A stretch of 64,000 nt of DNA from Uranotaenia lowii (taxonomy: Eukaryota; Arthropoda; Insecta; Diptera; Culicidae): contig NC_073692.1 of NCBI RefSeq assembly GCF_029784155.1, forward strand, positions 325,781,406 to 325,845,405. Direction: 5' to 3'. Position 1 is the first letter of the stretch, and the number at the start of each line of letters is the position of its first letter. Positions 21,859-32,660 of this stretch are shown piece by piece. Under the pieces are notes generated by a model. It was given only the letters and a program-made list of their open reading frames with translations, did no database searches and was not told the DNA's origin. The translations under genes were made by a program, and so were the position numbers.

Positions 21859-24800
21859 ATGTCTCGCACCAAAAAATATTCATCGGAATACAAAGCAAAA
21901 AAACTTCGTTTACACAATAAGCAAAAGTACATTAAAAAACTTGCTTCCGTTATAAATGAGCAAAAAAGAAAATCAGATGTCAGTTTTTCTAATCAACCAA
22001 ACGCAACAATTTTGGAAGAAATACAAACAAATCAAAATTGTTACAGTGAAGAAAATCGACAAAGAGAAATTTTGAATCATGCAGAAGCAATTGATGATTA
22101 TGCTTATCCTATTGTAAACGAAGATAACTCATATGAAGAGCAAGAACAACAAAAAATACAGTTTCGATATCAGAGGAAAAGAAGAGATATTGAAATTTCT
22201 TCAATCATTCGAGAAAAAAATGCTAAAAGGATTCGAGAAATAAGAGCAGATATGAGCTATTACGAAAATGAAAAAAAAATAAACAGATTTCGTATGCGTA
22301 AGATAAGAAATGAAAACATGGAATACTATGCAAGAGAGAAGAATAATATTTTATGCAAATTAGCAGAAAAACGTTTAAGACACGTAAACGTCCAAGCTGT
22401 GCCGAATCCTTCAAATTTGTTGAATATACGTTTACAGAGAAGCAATGAAACGTATCATGTTAATGAAAATGCACGCAACAGATTATCACGACGGGAGCAA
22501 AGAATGAATGAATTCATAGCTCATCGAGACAAATACTACAACCTTCTAATTCGTTCGAATGATATTCAATCGAAATCAATAAGGGAATTCATTGAGAATA
22601 GAAAGCAGATGCCCAGTTATGTATGCGCAAGCTGCGAGGGTTCATTTTTCTTTAAGAGTGTTCAAAAAATTTCTAAACAAATAATTGATAAAATTCTGAA
22701 AAACGAAAACGTTCAGAATACTTGCGATTCACAAACCTTGAATTATTATTTTCAAAATTCTTGTAATTTTCTGTGTAAAACTTGCATTAAATATGTAAAA
22801 GAAGGTAAAATTCCCAAGCTTGCTTCAAGTTGGGGCTTAAAATTACCGCCGGTTCCCGAATGCATTACAAGACTTAATGATATTGAAGAAAGAATAGTTT
22901 CTCCTTATGTTGCTTTCCAAAAGGTTGTTCTCATGTCAAAACGTGCTTGTAATCCACAGCTTGGAATGAAAGGGAGTGCAATTCATGTGCCTAGTAGTGT
23001 GCCCCTAATGGTTTCGTCTTTGCCAAGACAACTAAATAATCTTGATGTTATACCTATACCGGTGGAATTCAAACGACATATGGGTCACTCTTCCACATAT
23101 ATAAGTGGATTGGTCCGTGTGTCATATGTATCAGAAGCTCTTGATTACTTGAAAAATACTGAATTATACAAAAGACATGATATACAAGTTTCTTCTTATG
23201 GAATGAGAACTCTCACGGAAGAAATCAATCAGAACAATGTCATAAATTTAGTTGACGGTGAAAATCAAGTTGCTTCAAGTGACGAAGGTAATATTAGGAA
23301 TAATCAACCCTTTTCTGGCTTTGAACAAGAGGTGAATTCGAATTTACAATTAGACGATTTAGAGGTTGACGATGAATTTTATGAACACTTGGTGGATGAT
23401 GACGATGAATGTTTACTTTTCGACTTCAATCAACAAACTGCACAACATGCCACTATTGTTATGGCCCCAGGACAAAATCACTGGCCTGTTTCGGTTCACA
23501 TTCAACCAGATGTTGAATGTTTTTGTTTTCCAAAAATTTTCGCTGGAAAAAAAAGGCAAATACTTAACAAAAATATTACAAGATCTGATTTAATTAAATG
23601 GGAAGTACGTTGTCACACAGTAAAAATTTCTGCATTCAGAATTTTATATTTGGCCAAAATCAAATTGGAATCAGAAGTTCTTAGTTCAACTACACTTACA
23701 TTAAAAAAGAAATCTAATGCTAAAGGTGTTACAGTTGAGGAAGCACTAAATCCCCAGTTTATTGCAGAGCTTAGGCAGCATAATGATGGGTTGAATTTTT
23801 TAAAGCACATCAGGTGTTCTCCAAGTTTTTGGAGCGCCAAGAAAAAGAATCTTTTTGCAATGTTGCGGCAGTGCGGAAAACCAATGTTTTTCTTAACCGT
23901 GTCTGCAGTTGAAAATAAATGGCCTGAATTGATACAAGGTTTGGTATTAAAGACTACAGGGAAACAAATTTCGTTATTGCAAGCTCTTAACCTTCCGGAA
24001 CAACAAAAACACGATCTTATCAAAGAAAATCCTGTATACTCAGCATTGTACTATGATTTTAAAATTACTGAGCTAATGAAACTAATGAAACAAAGCTCAG
24101 GCCCATTCCAACCGTATAAAATATCAGATTTTTATCGAAGGCGCGAATTTCAAATGAGGGGATCTCCCCATGACCATATGTTACTGTTTATTGAAGATGC
24201 ACCTTGTCTAGATTTAAATAATGAAGATAGTATAAAAGCTTTTGAAAAGTTTGCAGACACATTTATCACATGTCAGTATGATGCTGATAATCCACTTTGT
24301 AAATATTTGCGTCACAAGCATACTGATACATGTTCAAAAGGACGAAGTAATAAAAACACTTGTAGATTTAATTTTCCAAAGTTTGTTCTAGCAGAAACTA
24401 AAATTCTTATACCATTGCCCAAGAACGAAGTTTCTGCAGCGGTTAAGAAAAATCTACAGAGAATAAAAGAAACGATGGAAGTTCTATATTCAAGTAAAGA
24501 AAGATCAAATCTTAGTTTTGAAGAAATTTTAGATAGCTTAGATTTGACAAAAGATGATTACATCACCGCTTTAAGAGCTTCTATAAGTAAAGTTACAATA
24601 TTTTACAAACGCAGGAGTTGTGAAGTTGATATCAATTCTTATAATCCAATAATATTGAATTTAATGGAGTCAAATACAGATTTGCAGCTTATTCTAGATG
24701 AATACGGCGTTGCAGCATACATTGTTGATTACATAGCTAAGTCTGAATCGGGACTCTCGAAGCAATTGAAAGAACTGCAAAATGAATTAGATAAAAGAAA

Positions 24801-27800
24801 TACTACTTATCTTGAAAAGTTAAGAACAATTGCTAACAAATTTATCAATTCGAATCTAATGAGTGTCAGCGAAGCTATTTATCACTGTTTAAGTATTCCT
24901 TTGTCCCATTTCAGTCGAACTCATATATATATCAGCACCTGTAAATCTGAAGATAGAGTAGTTTTTCTTAAATCAGAAAAACAATTAAGATCAATGTGCA
25001 AAGATAGTACTGATATCGCTGGTAAAGATATCATAACATATTATGCGGAACGGGTAGATTTACAGAACATTTGTTTAGCTGAGTACGCTGCATTTTATTT
25101 TAAAACTAAAGGAAAAAGACGTTCTGATAAAAACAGGTCAGAGATTTCTGATGAAGAAGAGGACATTGAAGAAACAGAAGTAGATAGAGAAAATCCTAAC
25201 CATAAGAGAAGAAAAATAGCTCGAATTCTGAGATATAATCGATACAAAATCGAACAAGATCCCGACAATTATTATCGAGAGCAACTACTTCTATTCTATC
25301 CTTGGAGAAATGAAATCAATGAAATTGAAACAGTGAACTGGTTGGAAGTGTATAATAATAACCTAGGTGTTATTACTAGAAATCGTTCTAAATTTCAAAT
25401 ACTGTCAGATGATGTAATAGACAAAGCAATAGAAGCCGCAAATGATAATAGAGCAGAATTAGAAAACGAAGAAATTTCCGAATTTGAACAAAATCAGTTG
25501 TCTAAAGATCATGAAATTGATATTCTTGTACAAGGAGGTATTGATAGACCGAAAACTTTTACTCCATTTGTGTATTCTGCTCCTCCGAAAGTAAACAAAC
25601 GTGATCTTCTTGAAAATCTAAGAAAGCTGAATAACAGACAAAGAGAAATTGTAATTCATATTTACAAATGTTTTAAACTGAAAAAGTTACCTTTTAAAAT
25701 TTTCATTTCCGGCTCAGCAGGTGTGGGAAAAAGTTTAGTTATATCAACAATATATCAATTGATTACATATTTTCTGGAGTACTGTGTTGAAACCTCAGTT
25801 TGGCAATCATCAGATTCTGTCAAAGTGTTATTGAGCGCGTTTTCTGGCAAAGCTGCCTTTTTAATTGGAGGGAATACTTTGCACTCAGCCTTTGCCTTAC
25901 CTTTGACTGAAACTAGAAACATTCCAGATTTACCTATGGACGTCGCAAATAATTTACGTCAACAGTTGTTACATTGTAAATTGATCGTTATAGATGAAAT
26001 ATCAATGGTTGGAAGTACCATTTTCAGTCGTATAGATACAAGATTGCGCCAAATTACAGGAGTTGATGAAAGTTTTGGTGGTTTATCTGTAATAACCGTA
26101 GGAGATTTCCGACAACTTCCGCCGGTCAAAGATAGATTCATTTTTAACCCTCCCAGAGATTGTTTGGTGACGTTGGATCTTTCCCCTTTATGGGCGGATT
26201 TTGAATTTTATGAATTAACTGAGGTCATGAGGCAGAAAGACGACTTAGACTTTGTTAATGCGTTAAACAATTTTGCCCAGGGAACTATGAATGCTGCAGA
26301 CATCAACATTTTTAAAAGTAGAGAAGTCGCTGAAAATGAAGTACCTAGTGACGCTATAAGGTTGTACTATACGAATTTGGATGTTGACAGATATAATGCC
26401 ATAAAAATAGCAGAGTCTAATGAAACAGAAATTTTAAGTTTGGCTGAAGATAAATTGACAGGCAATTTGAAAGAAGAACAAATTTTAAAGAAACTTGATA
26501 TTTGGAAGGCTAAAACTACCAGAGATTGTGGAGGGTATCCATATTCTATACAATTCAAAAAAGGTATCAAGTACATGGTAACTGCAAATCTAGATGTATC
26601 GGATGGTATCGTAAACGGTGCAACTGGAGTTTTGGAATTTGTTTTTTGTAATCCACAGTCAAGTAAACCTATCATAGTGTATCTTAATTTTGACAGTAAG
26701 AAAGTTGGCAGAAAAGCTCGACTTAAATTTCATGAATTTACAGAAAATTTGAATCTTAACAAAAACTGGACGCCTATTGAAAGACAAAGATATAGTTTGA
26801 CTAATCATTTTCAACGTGACTATCAAATTACTCGAAATCAATTCCCATTAGTTCCCTGTGAAGCGCTTACAATTCATAAAAGTCAGGGACAAACATATTC
26901 AAAAGTATGCGTTGATTTACGCAAGAAAGGGAACTCGACACGTCAGTTGATTTATGTTGCCTTGAGTCGTGTTTCGAAACTATCTGGCCTTTATATATTA
27001 GGAAATTTTCCGGGAAATATGGCCGACAATCCTACTATCAGAGCTTGTTTGAAAGAAACGGAAAGATTGAAGACGTATAGACAATTAACTTTATCTTTTA
27101 ATAATTTAACAACTCACACAGGATTGGTAATTGCTTATCAGAATTCTAGATCTTTAAGAGAAAATTTGAAGTATATCAACGCAGATGCATGGTATTCGAG
27201 ATGTGACATAATTGTATTTTCTGAAACGGGTATCCTGACAAACGATGAAGTAAATATACCCAATTTTAATATTGTTTACCGATCAGATAGACAAACACTT
27301 CCATTGTTTGTTAAGAGTGGCATTGCAAAAGGTATAATATGCTATGCGAAAATTGGTTTAATAATTTCAGTAGAAAGTCATAAGACGGTTTTTAAAGCCA
27401 ATAACCTCAATAAATATGTTGGCCACACCGACTTAGTGATTCTAAAATATAGACATCTTTCGCTTCTTACAGGCTATAAATCACCTAAAATTAATTATAA
27501 TGAATTTATATCTGTATTCAATTCAATTCACAACGGTAATAATGACCCAACCATATTGATAGGAGATTTCAATTTCAATCTCAACAGTACATGTGACGAA
27601 ACAAAAAAATTTGTTAAATACCTGAATAGAATGAATCTTTTTGATAAGTTAGTTTGTAACGAGCCTACAACAGATCTTGGTTCAAGATTAGATATTGTGT
27701 TTTCGAACATAAGAAATATTTCAACTGGTGTATATGAGTCTTATTTTTCTGACCACAAACCAGTCTTTGCAATAATTCGTGAAACAGTATTGGAATTGGA

Positions 27801-28644
27801 TTCTGCTGAATTTCTAGAAAGCGAGTATTATGATAATTCTTTATCAAATTTTGTCAATGACAACATCCACAATGAACTTTTCAATGACCCTCCAGAAGAA
27901 CTTTTTAATGATGCTAATATTTTGATTGAAAATTCAAGAACACAGATACTTGAAAACGAAGAATGGTCCAACGCTGAACTTTTTAGAAATTTGAATGAAG
28001 CGTTATCAGATATTTTGGTTACTTCAATTGATTTTAATGTAGATACAGAATACCGCATTTTGTCATTGCTAGAAAATTATTCTGAATCACTTGATCTTGC
28101 TTGTACGCATTTGAAAGTTTGCCCAATTCAGATTTTTGATAATTTTCGAGATATCGACAGGAGGGCGAATGAACAGTATTGTCATGATGAATTTGTTGAA
28201 ATTGAAATTCCGAGAGATGGAAATTGTCAGTTTCATTCGATTTCATATTCTTTGATTGGGAATACTAATTTGTCAAATGTTCTTCGAACGTTGGCATTCA
28301 GAAGCGTTTTACAAAATAAGTCCTATTTTGAAGGCAGAGAAAATTTACTTGAATCAGGATCATTTTTTAAACTTCTTTGTATTTCATGTGAAGACAGTGC
28401 CTGGGGTAATGCGGACACTTTATATGCATTGAGTATTATTTTACAGCGAAGTATTTTTGTCGTTATCAAAGGAACCCCAATTAATTGTTTGGAAATTAGA
28501 CCAGCAGTAGCATCATTCACTCCGATTGTTTTGATTTACGGATCATCCCATTATAATGTACTTCTTCCAATAGAACTTAATTCTAAATATGAGTTTCCGA
28601 ATATAAGTGTAATTGATGTAAGAGAAACGGAACTGTTTTCTTAA
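21859..28644 (+). CDS. Helentron-type RepHel polyprotein (Rep, helicase, endonuclease, OTU)
   Basis: One uninterrupted 2261-residue frame starting at an ATG after an AT-rich leader. It shows, in order: a lysine-rich N-terminus; a DUF6570-like cysteine region (C256xxC259 to about 430); the Helitron Rep domain with a FFLTVS motif near 675, the metal-binding H771-D-H773, a Cys/His cluster near 805-840 and the tyrosine pair Y954/Y958; a PIF1-like helicase with Walker A GSAGVGKS (1285-1292), Walker B IDE (1378-1380), GDFRQLPP (1415) and the ALSR motif (1701-1704); an exonuclease-endonuclease-phosphatase fold with N1762, E1789, D1903/N1905 and SDH (1964-1966); and an OTU protease with D2120, C2123 and H2231. 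Helitron proteins nick and unwind DNA for rolling-circle transposition, and the endonuclease and OTU additions mark Helentron-type elements. All catalytic motifs appear present, so the copy may be functional. The middle HUH residue is Asp, where a hydrophobic residue is usual. Confidence 0.95.
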   Translation: MSRTKKYSSEYKAKKLRLHNKQKYIKKLASVINEQKRKSDVSFSNQPNATILEEIQTNQNCYSEENRQREILNHAEAIDDYAYPIVNEDNSYEEQEQQKIQFRYQRKRRDIEISSIIREKNAKRIREIRADMSYYENEKKINRFRMRKIRNENMEYYAREKNNILCKLAEKRLRHVNVQAVPNPSNLLNIRLQRSNETYHVNENARNRLSRREQRMNEFIAHRDKYYNLLIRSNDIQSKSIREFIENRKQMPSYVCASCEGSFFFKSVQKISKQIIDKILKNENVQNTCDSQTLNYYFQNSCNFLCKTCIKYVKEGKIPKLASSWGLKLPPVPECITRLNDIEERIVSPYVAFQKVVLMSKRACNPQLGMKGSAIHVPSSVPLMVSSLPRQLNNLDVIPIPVEFKRHMGHSSTYISGLVRVSYVSEALDYLKNTELYKRHDIQVSSYGMRTLTEEINQNNVINLVDGENQVASSDEGNIRNNQPFSGFEQEVNSNLQLDDLEVDDEFYEHLVDDDDECLLFDFNQQTAQHATIVMAPGQNHWPVSVHIQPDVECFCFPKIFAGKKRQILNKNITRSDLIKWEVRCHTVKISAFRILYLAKIKLESEVLSSTTLTLKKKSNAKGVTVEEALNPQFIAELRQHNDGLNFLKHIRCSPSFWSAKKKNLFAMLRQCGKPMFFLTVSAVENKWPELIQGLVLKTTGKQISLLQALNLPEQQKHDLIKENPVYSALYYDFKITELMKLMKQSSGPFQPYKISDFYRRREFQMRGSPHDHMLLFIEDAPCLDLNNEDSIKAFEKFADTFITCQYDADNPLCKYLRHKHTDTCSKGRSNKNTCRFNFPKFVLAETKILIPLPKNEVSAAVKKNLQRIKETMEVLYSSKERSNLSFEEILDSLDLTKDDYITALRASISKVTIFYKRRSCEVDINSYNPIILNLMESNTDLQLILDEYGVAAYIVDYIAKSESGLSKQLKELQNELDKRNTTYLEKLRTIANKFINSNLMSVSEAIYHCLSIPLSHFSRTHIYISTCKSEDRVVFLKSEKQLRSMCKDSTDIAGKDIITYYAERVDLQNICLAEYAAFYFKTKGKRRSDKNRSEISDEEEDIEETEVDRENPNHKRRKIARILRYNRYKIEQDPDNYYREQLLLFYPWRNEINEIETVNWLEVYNNNLGVITRNRSKFQILSDDVIDKAIEAANDNRAELENEEISEFEQNQLSKDHEIDILVQGGIDRPKTFTPFVYSAPPKVNKRDLLENLRKLNNRQREIVIHIYKCFKLKKLPFKIFISGSAGVGKSLVISTIYQLITYFLEYCVETSVWQSSDSVKVLLSAFSGKAAFLIGGNTLHSAFALPLTETRNIPDLPMDVANNLRQQLLHCKLIVIDEISMVGSTIFSRIDTRLRQITGVDESFGGLSVITVGDFRQLPPVKDRFIFNPPRDCLVTLDLSPLWADFEFYELTEVMRQKDDLDFVNALNNFAQGTMNAADINIFKSREVAENEVPSDAIRLYYTNLDVDRYNAIKIAESNETEILSLAEDKLTGNLKEEQILKKLDIWKAKTTRDCGGYPYSIQFKKGIKYMVTANLDVSDGIVNGATGVLEFVFCNPQSSKPIIVYLNFDSKKVGRKARLKFHEFTENLNLNKNWTPIERQRYSLTNHFQRDYQITRNQFPLVPCEALTIHKSQGQTYSKVCVDLRKKGNSTRQLIYVALSRVSKLSGLYILGNFPGNMADNPTIRACLKETERLKTYRQLTLSFNNLTTHTGLVIAYQNSRSLRENLKYINADAWYSRCDIIVFSETGILTNDEVNIPNFNIVYRSDRQTLPLFVKSGIAKGIICYAKIGLIISVESHKTVFKANNLNKYVGHTDLVILKYRHLSLLTGYKSPKINYNEFISVFNSIHNGNNDPTILIGDFNFNLNSTCDETKKFVKYLNRMNLFDKLVCNEPTTDLGSRLDIVFSNIRNISTGVYESYFSDHKPVFAIIRETVLELDSAEFLESEYYDNSLSNFVNDNIHNELFNDPPEELFNDANILIENSRTQILENEEWSNAELFRNLNEALSDILVTSIDFNVDTEYRILSLLENYSESLDLACTHLKVCPIQIFDNFRDIDRRANEQYCHDEFVEIEIPRDGNCQFHSISYSLIGNTNLSNVLRTLAFRSVLQNKSYFEGRENLLESGSFFKLLCISCEDSAWGNADTLYALSIILQRSIFVVIKGTPINCLEIRPAVASFTPIVLIYGSSHYNVLLPIELNSKYEFPNISVIDVRETELFS

Positions 28645-29425
28645 TTTTTTACTTGTTCAAATGGTTTCGATTTAAAACATGCCATTCAAAGCAGCATATT
28701 ATTTGGTGGATTAAAATTGAGTGCAGTTCATAAAAGTTGTGTTGCGTGCGATATTGTGATATTGTTATTACACTGTGCCATATCATTGAGAGCTTTCAAG
28801 GTTAAATTAAATGCCTGGAGTATAAGCACAGTCAGTTTAATTTTAAATAAAATTTTTGGTAAGGCGTCAACATTGATAAGAAAAGTCACTACAGATCTCA
28901 GTTAAACTTTGGTATTTGTGTATCGAACGTAGTGTCGAGAAACAGACAGTTATGCTGCGATTCGCTAGAATGATAATGATGACGATGATAATGATGATGA
29001 TAATGATAATGTTTATAGTTGTTGAATTTCCAGTGGCTTTTTGCCGTCTTTTAACTAAAATAAAGAGAAGTCTACATATATTTGAGCACTGCGCGGTTTT
29101 TACATTAAATGTTCCAAATCTGAAAGGTTTCTCAGTACAATTGTAGCAGTAAAGGTATGTGACTTGTTGAAAATAAGTTCTTTTTAATCTTTTTGAAAAT
29201 ATTACTCGCTACGCTCAAATAGTTGTAGGGGAATGAGGTGGGAACATTATCATCATCATTATTATCATTACTTTATTATTCAAATTTCATACCATACGAT
29301 ACATACCATACATTTAACCGTACGTTAAACCTCGCAATTGTTTCGATCGAATGTCAATCCGAATAAAGCTGACAAGATATCACTGCTCAAAGCGAAATAA
29401 AATGATCAATTGCTTTACCTTACAC
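28645..29425. other. Helentron 3' flank, no gene recognised
   Basis: Spacer between the polyprotein stop and the hairpin minisatellite. Contains the GAT-rich microsatellite at 28969-29011 and a second patch near 29243-29271. Frames of 62 and 76 codons at 28717-28905 and 28916-29146 have no domain. The Helentron 3' terminus should lie here or further right, but no unambiguous terminal hairpin was identified. Confidence 0.4.
28969..29011. repeat. GAT-rich microsatellite
   Basis: Impure run of GAT and AAT units; duplicate of 9777-9819. Confidence 0.8.
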
Positions 29426-30700
29426 GCTAGGAAATTTACTGTAAATTTTTGAGCGGATCAGGAGACCACTAGGAAATTTTGTGGAAAACTGTAGAGCGGA
29501 TCGGGAGACCGCTAGGAAACTTTGTGGAAAAATGTAGAGCGGATCGGGAGACCGCTAGGAAATTTACTGAAAATAGTTGAGCGGATCGGGAGACCACTAG
29601 GAAATTTGCTGAAAATAGTTGAGCGGATCGGGAGACCGCTAGAAAATTTTGTGGAAAACTGTAGAGTGGATCGGGAGACCGCTAGGAAATTTACTGAAAA
29701 TAGTTGAGCGGATCGGGAGACCACTAGGAAATTTGCTGAAAATTGTTGAGCGGATCGGGAGACCGCTAGAAAATTTTGTGGAAAACTGTAGAGTGGATCG
29801 GGAGACCGCTAGGAAATTTACTGAAAATAGTTGAGCGGATCGGGAGACCATTAGGAAATTTGCTGAAAATTGTTGAGCGGATCGGGAGACCGCTAGGAAA
29901 TTTTGTGGAAAACTGAAGAGCGGATCGGGAGACCGCTAGGAAATTTACTGAAAATAGTTGAGCGGATCGGGAGACCGCTAAAAAATTTTGTGGTAAACTG
30001 TAGAGCGGATCGGGAGACCGCTAGGAAATTTACTGAAAATAGTTGAGCGGATCTGGAGACCGTTAGGAAATTTGCTGAAAATTGTTGAGCGGATCGGGAG
30101 ACCGCTAGGAAATTTGTGGAAAACTTTAGAGCGGATCGGGAGACCGCTAGGCAATTTGCTGAAAATTGTTGAGCGGATCGGGAGACCGCTAGAAAATTTT
30201 GTGGAAAACTGTAGAGCGGATCGGGAGACCGCTAGGAAATTTACTGAAAATAGTTGAGCGGATCGGGAGACCATTAGGAAATTTGCTGAAAATTGTTGAG
30301 CGGATCGGGAGACCGCTAGGAAATTTTGTGGAAAACTGAAGAGCGGATCGGGAGACCGCTAGGAAATTTACTGAAAATAGTTGAGCGGATCGGGAGACCG
30401 CTAAAAAATTTTGTGGTAAACTGTAGAGCGGATCGGGAGACCGCTAGGAAATTTACTGAAAATAGTTGAGCGGATCGGGAGACCGCTAGGAAATTTGCTG
30501 AAAATTGTTGAGCGGATCGGGAGACCGCTAGGAAATTTGTGGAAAACTTTAGAGCGGATCGGGAGACCGCTAGGCAATTTGCTGAAAATTGTTGAGCGGA
30601 TCGGGAGACCGCTAGGAAATTTTGTAGAAAACTGTAGAGCGGATCGGGAGACCGCTAGGAAATTTACTGCAAATTTTTGAGCGGATCACGACACCGCTAA
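29426..30700. repeat. 42-bp hairpin minisatellite, 30 monomers
   Basis: Each monomer has a core AGCGGATCGGGAGACCGCT, which can fold as a stem of five perfect pairs plus two more after one mismatch, with a GGGA loop. The core is followed by about 23 bp of one of two fillers: TTACTGAAAATAGTT-type or TTTTGTGGAAAACTGTA-type. Monomers are grouped in 127-bp trimers and a 423-bp ten-monomer period (30072 and 30495 start the same pattern). Core variants ACCACT and ACCATT recur at fixed places in the higher-order unit. Internal tandem repeats are known from Helentron-associated elements, so this array may belong to the transposon upstream; that link is inference. Confidence 0.93.
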
Positions 30701-31278
30701 AAAAATTCCAGTAGTGACCAGCAGCTACGCCAATATCCAGGCCATGTGTTGAAATTAGACCTCCTGGTAAAGGAGCCCATAATATCATCGTACAAGTGAA
30801 TAAACTGAAAATGCACATGTTTGTTTGTAAGTGTGTGTGCTATGTTCCATTACTATTCAGAATTCGGTACACATAACGTTGGAAGAACGTCTTATAAAAT
30901 CGTTTTACTACTTATACTGTAAATGTTCAGCTGGAAGCAAATTTTAAGAATAACTTTAACAAAAACAATACAATTCCAAAAATACGTTATTCATGAGTGG
31001 TATTTGAACGTTATCGCAACTGATTGCAGAACAGTTTTACTATATGATAGTTTTAACAGTTTTTAACAGTTAGATACATAACCTAACAACATATTAAAAA
31101 TACGATCAATTCGGAATTAACGGTTCATGCAATGTATTTTACAATTTCTATAACAGTTAGCTTAAAGTTTTATCTACGCCTTATCAAATCGTTTTGCAAT
31201 TGTTTTAATATGGTTAATATGCATTGTCTTTTTACAGATTTTGAAAAAAAAATCGTTGAAAAAATAAACCATTTGAAA
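30701..31278. other. Upstream region of the gag-like gene
   Basis: AT-rich, with no recognised gene. A TCTTTTTACAG acceptor-like sequence ends near 31238, about 40 bp before the ATG, so a 5' untranslated exon may splice in here. No LTR-like TG..CA repeat was found matching the 3' side of the gene. Confidence 0.4.
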
Positions 31279-32535
31279 ATGTCGTCTGCCGGAAAATATG
31301 TTCGGGCCCCTAAATCCAACAGCGATCCCGAAGAATACGGCGAAATGTATGGCGAGTGGTCGTCAGATGACATGGAGTTTGAAGAACGTGAAATTCCAAT
31401 AAACGAGAAACGTGAATATAAAAAAAGTGAAAACCAGGAATACATCCAGAAGATAGAAAAACTGCAGAATACTATAGATAAATTAGTTAAAGAGATGAAC
31501 ACTTATCGCTCTCGTGAAGATGACGAGTCGGTCAGAAGTTCTGCGCTTTCTGATGAAGATCTAAGCTGGAACAATGCGAAGGTCAATCCAGGTTCATCAG
31601 CAAACTCTGGTAGTATTCGATGGGAAAATATAAAACCTTTCCCAAACGATGTTCCGGCAAACGCTATGTGGGAACAATGGAACAGGTTTATCGATCGGTT
31701 TGAGATCGCTACTTCCTTGGCAAATGTGACGGACCCTGTCAAGCGCGCTCAGACATTGTTCCTTTCGATGGGAGAGAAACTCCAAGGAATTACCAGGGCT
31801 GCGAGACTTCGCCCAAGTCTGACCGAACCAAACTGCTACAACCTATTTGTCAAAAACATCGAAAAATATCTGCAATCAATGGTCGACGTAACGGCGGAAC
31901 ATGAAATGTTTTCCAATCTCCAACAAGGCATTGATGAACCAACTATTGCCTTCCATGCACGTCTTTTGGAAAAAGTGCGTCTCTGTCGTTATAGTCAAAC
32001 GGATCAGGATCGATTCATTCGAATGCAACTACTTAAAGGAATGCGTAACCGTGAGGTGGCAAAGGCGGCGAGAATTTTTGGCTATGAGACGACTTTTATT
32101 GTACAGTCTGCGACTCGAGAAGAGGCATACATTCCGAAACCGTCACGAGTAGCTGAATCCAGCAGAGCATTCGTGGTGTCGCGAGAACGGAATCGGTTCA
32201 GTGGAAATAAACACCTGCCAAAACGCCGATATAATGATGCGGGCTGGAATTACCCGGAAAGGTATCGACAAGAAAGCGAGAACCATTTTTCCGGAGAAGG
32301 AAAACGTTTTCGCTGCAATAGGTGTAACCGTTTGTTCCACAAATCTGGAACTTGTCCGGCAACTAATGAGGAGTGTCGTACTTGTGGAAATCCTGGACAT
32401 TACGCGGCAACGTGCAGGGAAAGAAATGCCACGTACATTCAGAAAAGGCAAAGCTCCATTAAGGAAAGATCGGGTGAAAAAGATAAGCATAGGTTCATCG
32501 GAGCCAATTTGTTTCCTACACGCAAAAGAATTTAG
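31279..32535 (+). CDS. Solitary gag-like protein with capsid-like region and two CCHC knuckles
   Basis: 418 residues from ATG 31279. A charged N-terminus with a short coiled-coil-like stretch (about 55-75) precedes a retrotransposon-gag-type capsid region (about 130-290, starting at the WEQW motif). A basic linker follows, then two zinc knuckles with CX2CX4HX4C spacing: C346, C349, H354, C359 and C366, C369, H374, C379. The protein then ends in a basic tail. Ty3-like retrotransposon gag proteins bind RNA and assemble capsids. Here no protease, reverse transcriptase or integrase follows, no LTRs flank it, and AATAAA signals lie 125-155 bp after the stop. It could be a gag remnant, a domesticated gag gene or cargo of the adjacent Helentron. 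An in-frame upstream ATG at 31132 exists only because of one extra A in a homopolymer and is not preferred. Confidence 0.85.
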   Translation: MSSAGKYVRAPKSNSDPEEYGEMYGEWSSDDMEFEEREIPINEKREYKKSENQEYIQKIEKLQNTIDKLVKEMNTYRSREDDESVRSSALSDEDLSWNNAKVNPGSSANSGSIRWENIKPFPNDVPANAMWEQWNRFIDRFEIATSLANVTDPVKRAQTLFLSMGEKLQGITRAARLRPSLTEPNCYNLFVKNIEKYLQSMVDVTAEHEMFSNLQQGIDEPTIAFHARLLEKVRLCRYSQTDQDRFIRMQLLKGMRNREVAKAARIFGYETTFIVQSATREEAYIPKPSRVAESSRAFVVSRERNRFSGNKHLPKRRYNDAGWNYPERYRQESENHFSGEGKRFRCNRCNRLFHKSGTCPATNEECRTCGNPGHYAATCRERNATYIQKRQSSIKERSGEKDKHRFIGANLFPTRKRI

Positions 32536-32660
32536 AAATTAATTTGTGTGTTCTGTAGAAAATACTTTACTTCCCTATAACTCATTAATTTCACGTAAAA
32601 TCAAAGTGAACGCACACACCCATATTTTTATTTTTTTTAAAGCGTGCGCTCACGCACACA

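Noticed and set aside
31132..31278. N-terminal extension of the gag-like protein from an upstream ATG
   Set aside because: It depends on nine A in a homopolymer that has eight in the other arm, contains an acceptor-like TTTTTACAG, and looks like untranslated sequence.
31279..32535. A complete LTR retrotransposon or endogenous retrovirus
   Set aside because: No direct terminal repeats, primer-binding site or pol motifs were seen on either side; only gag is supported.
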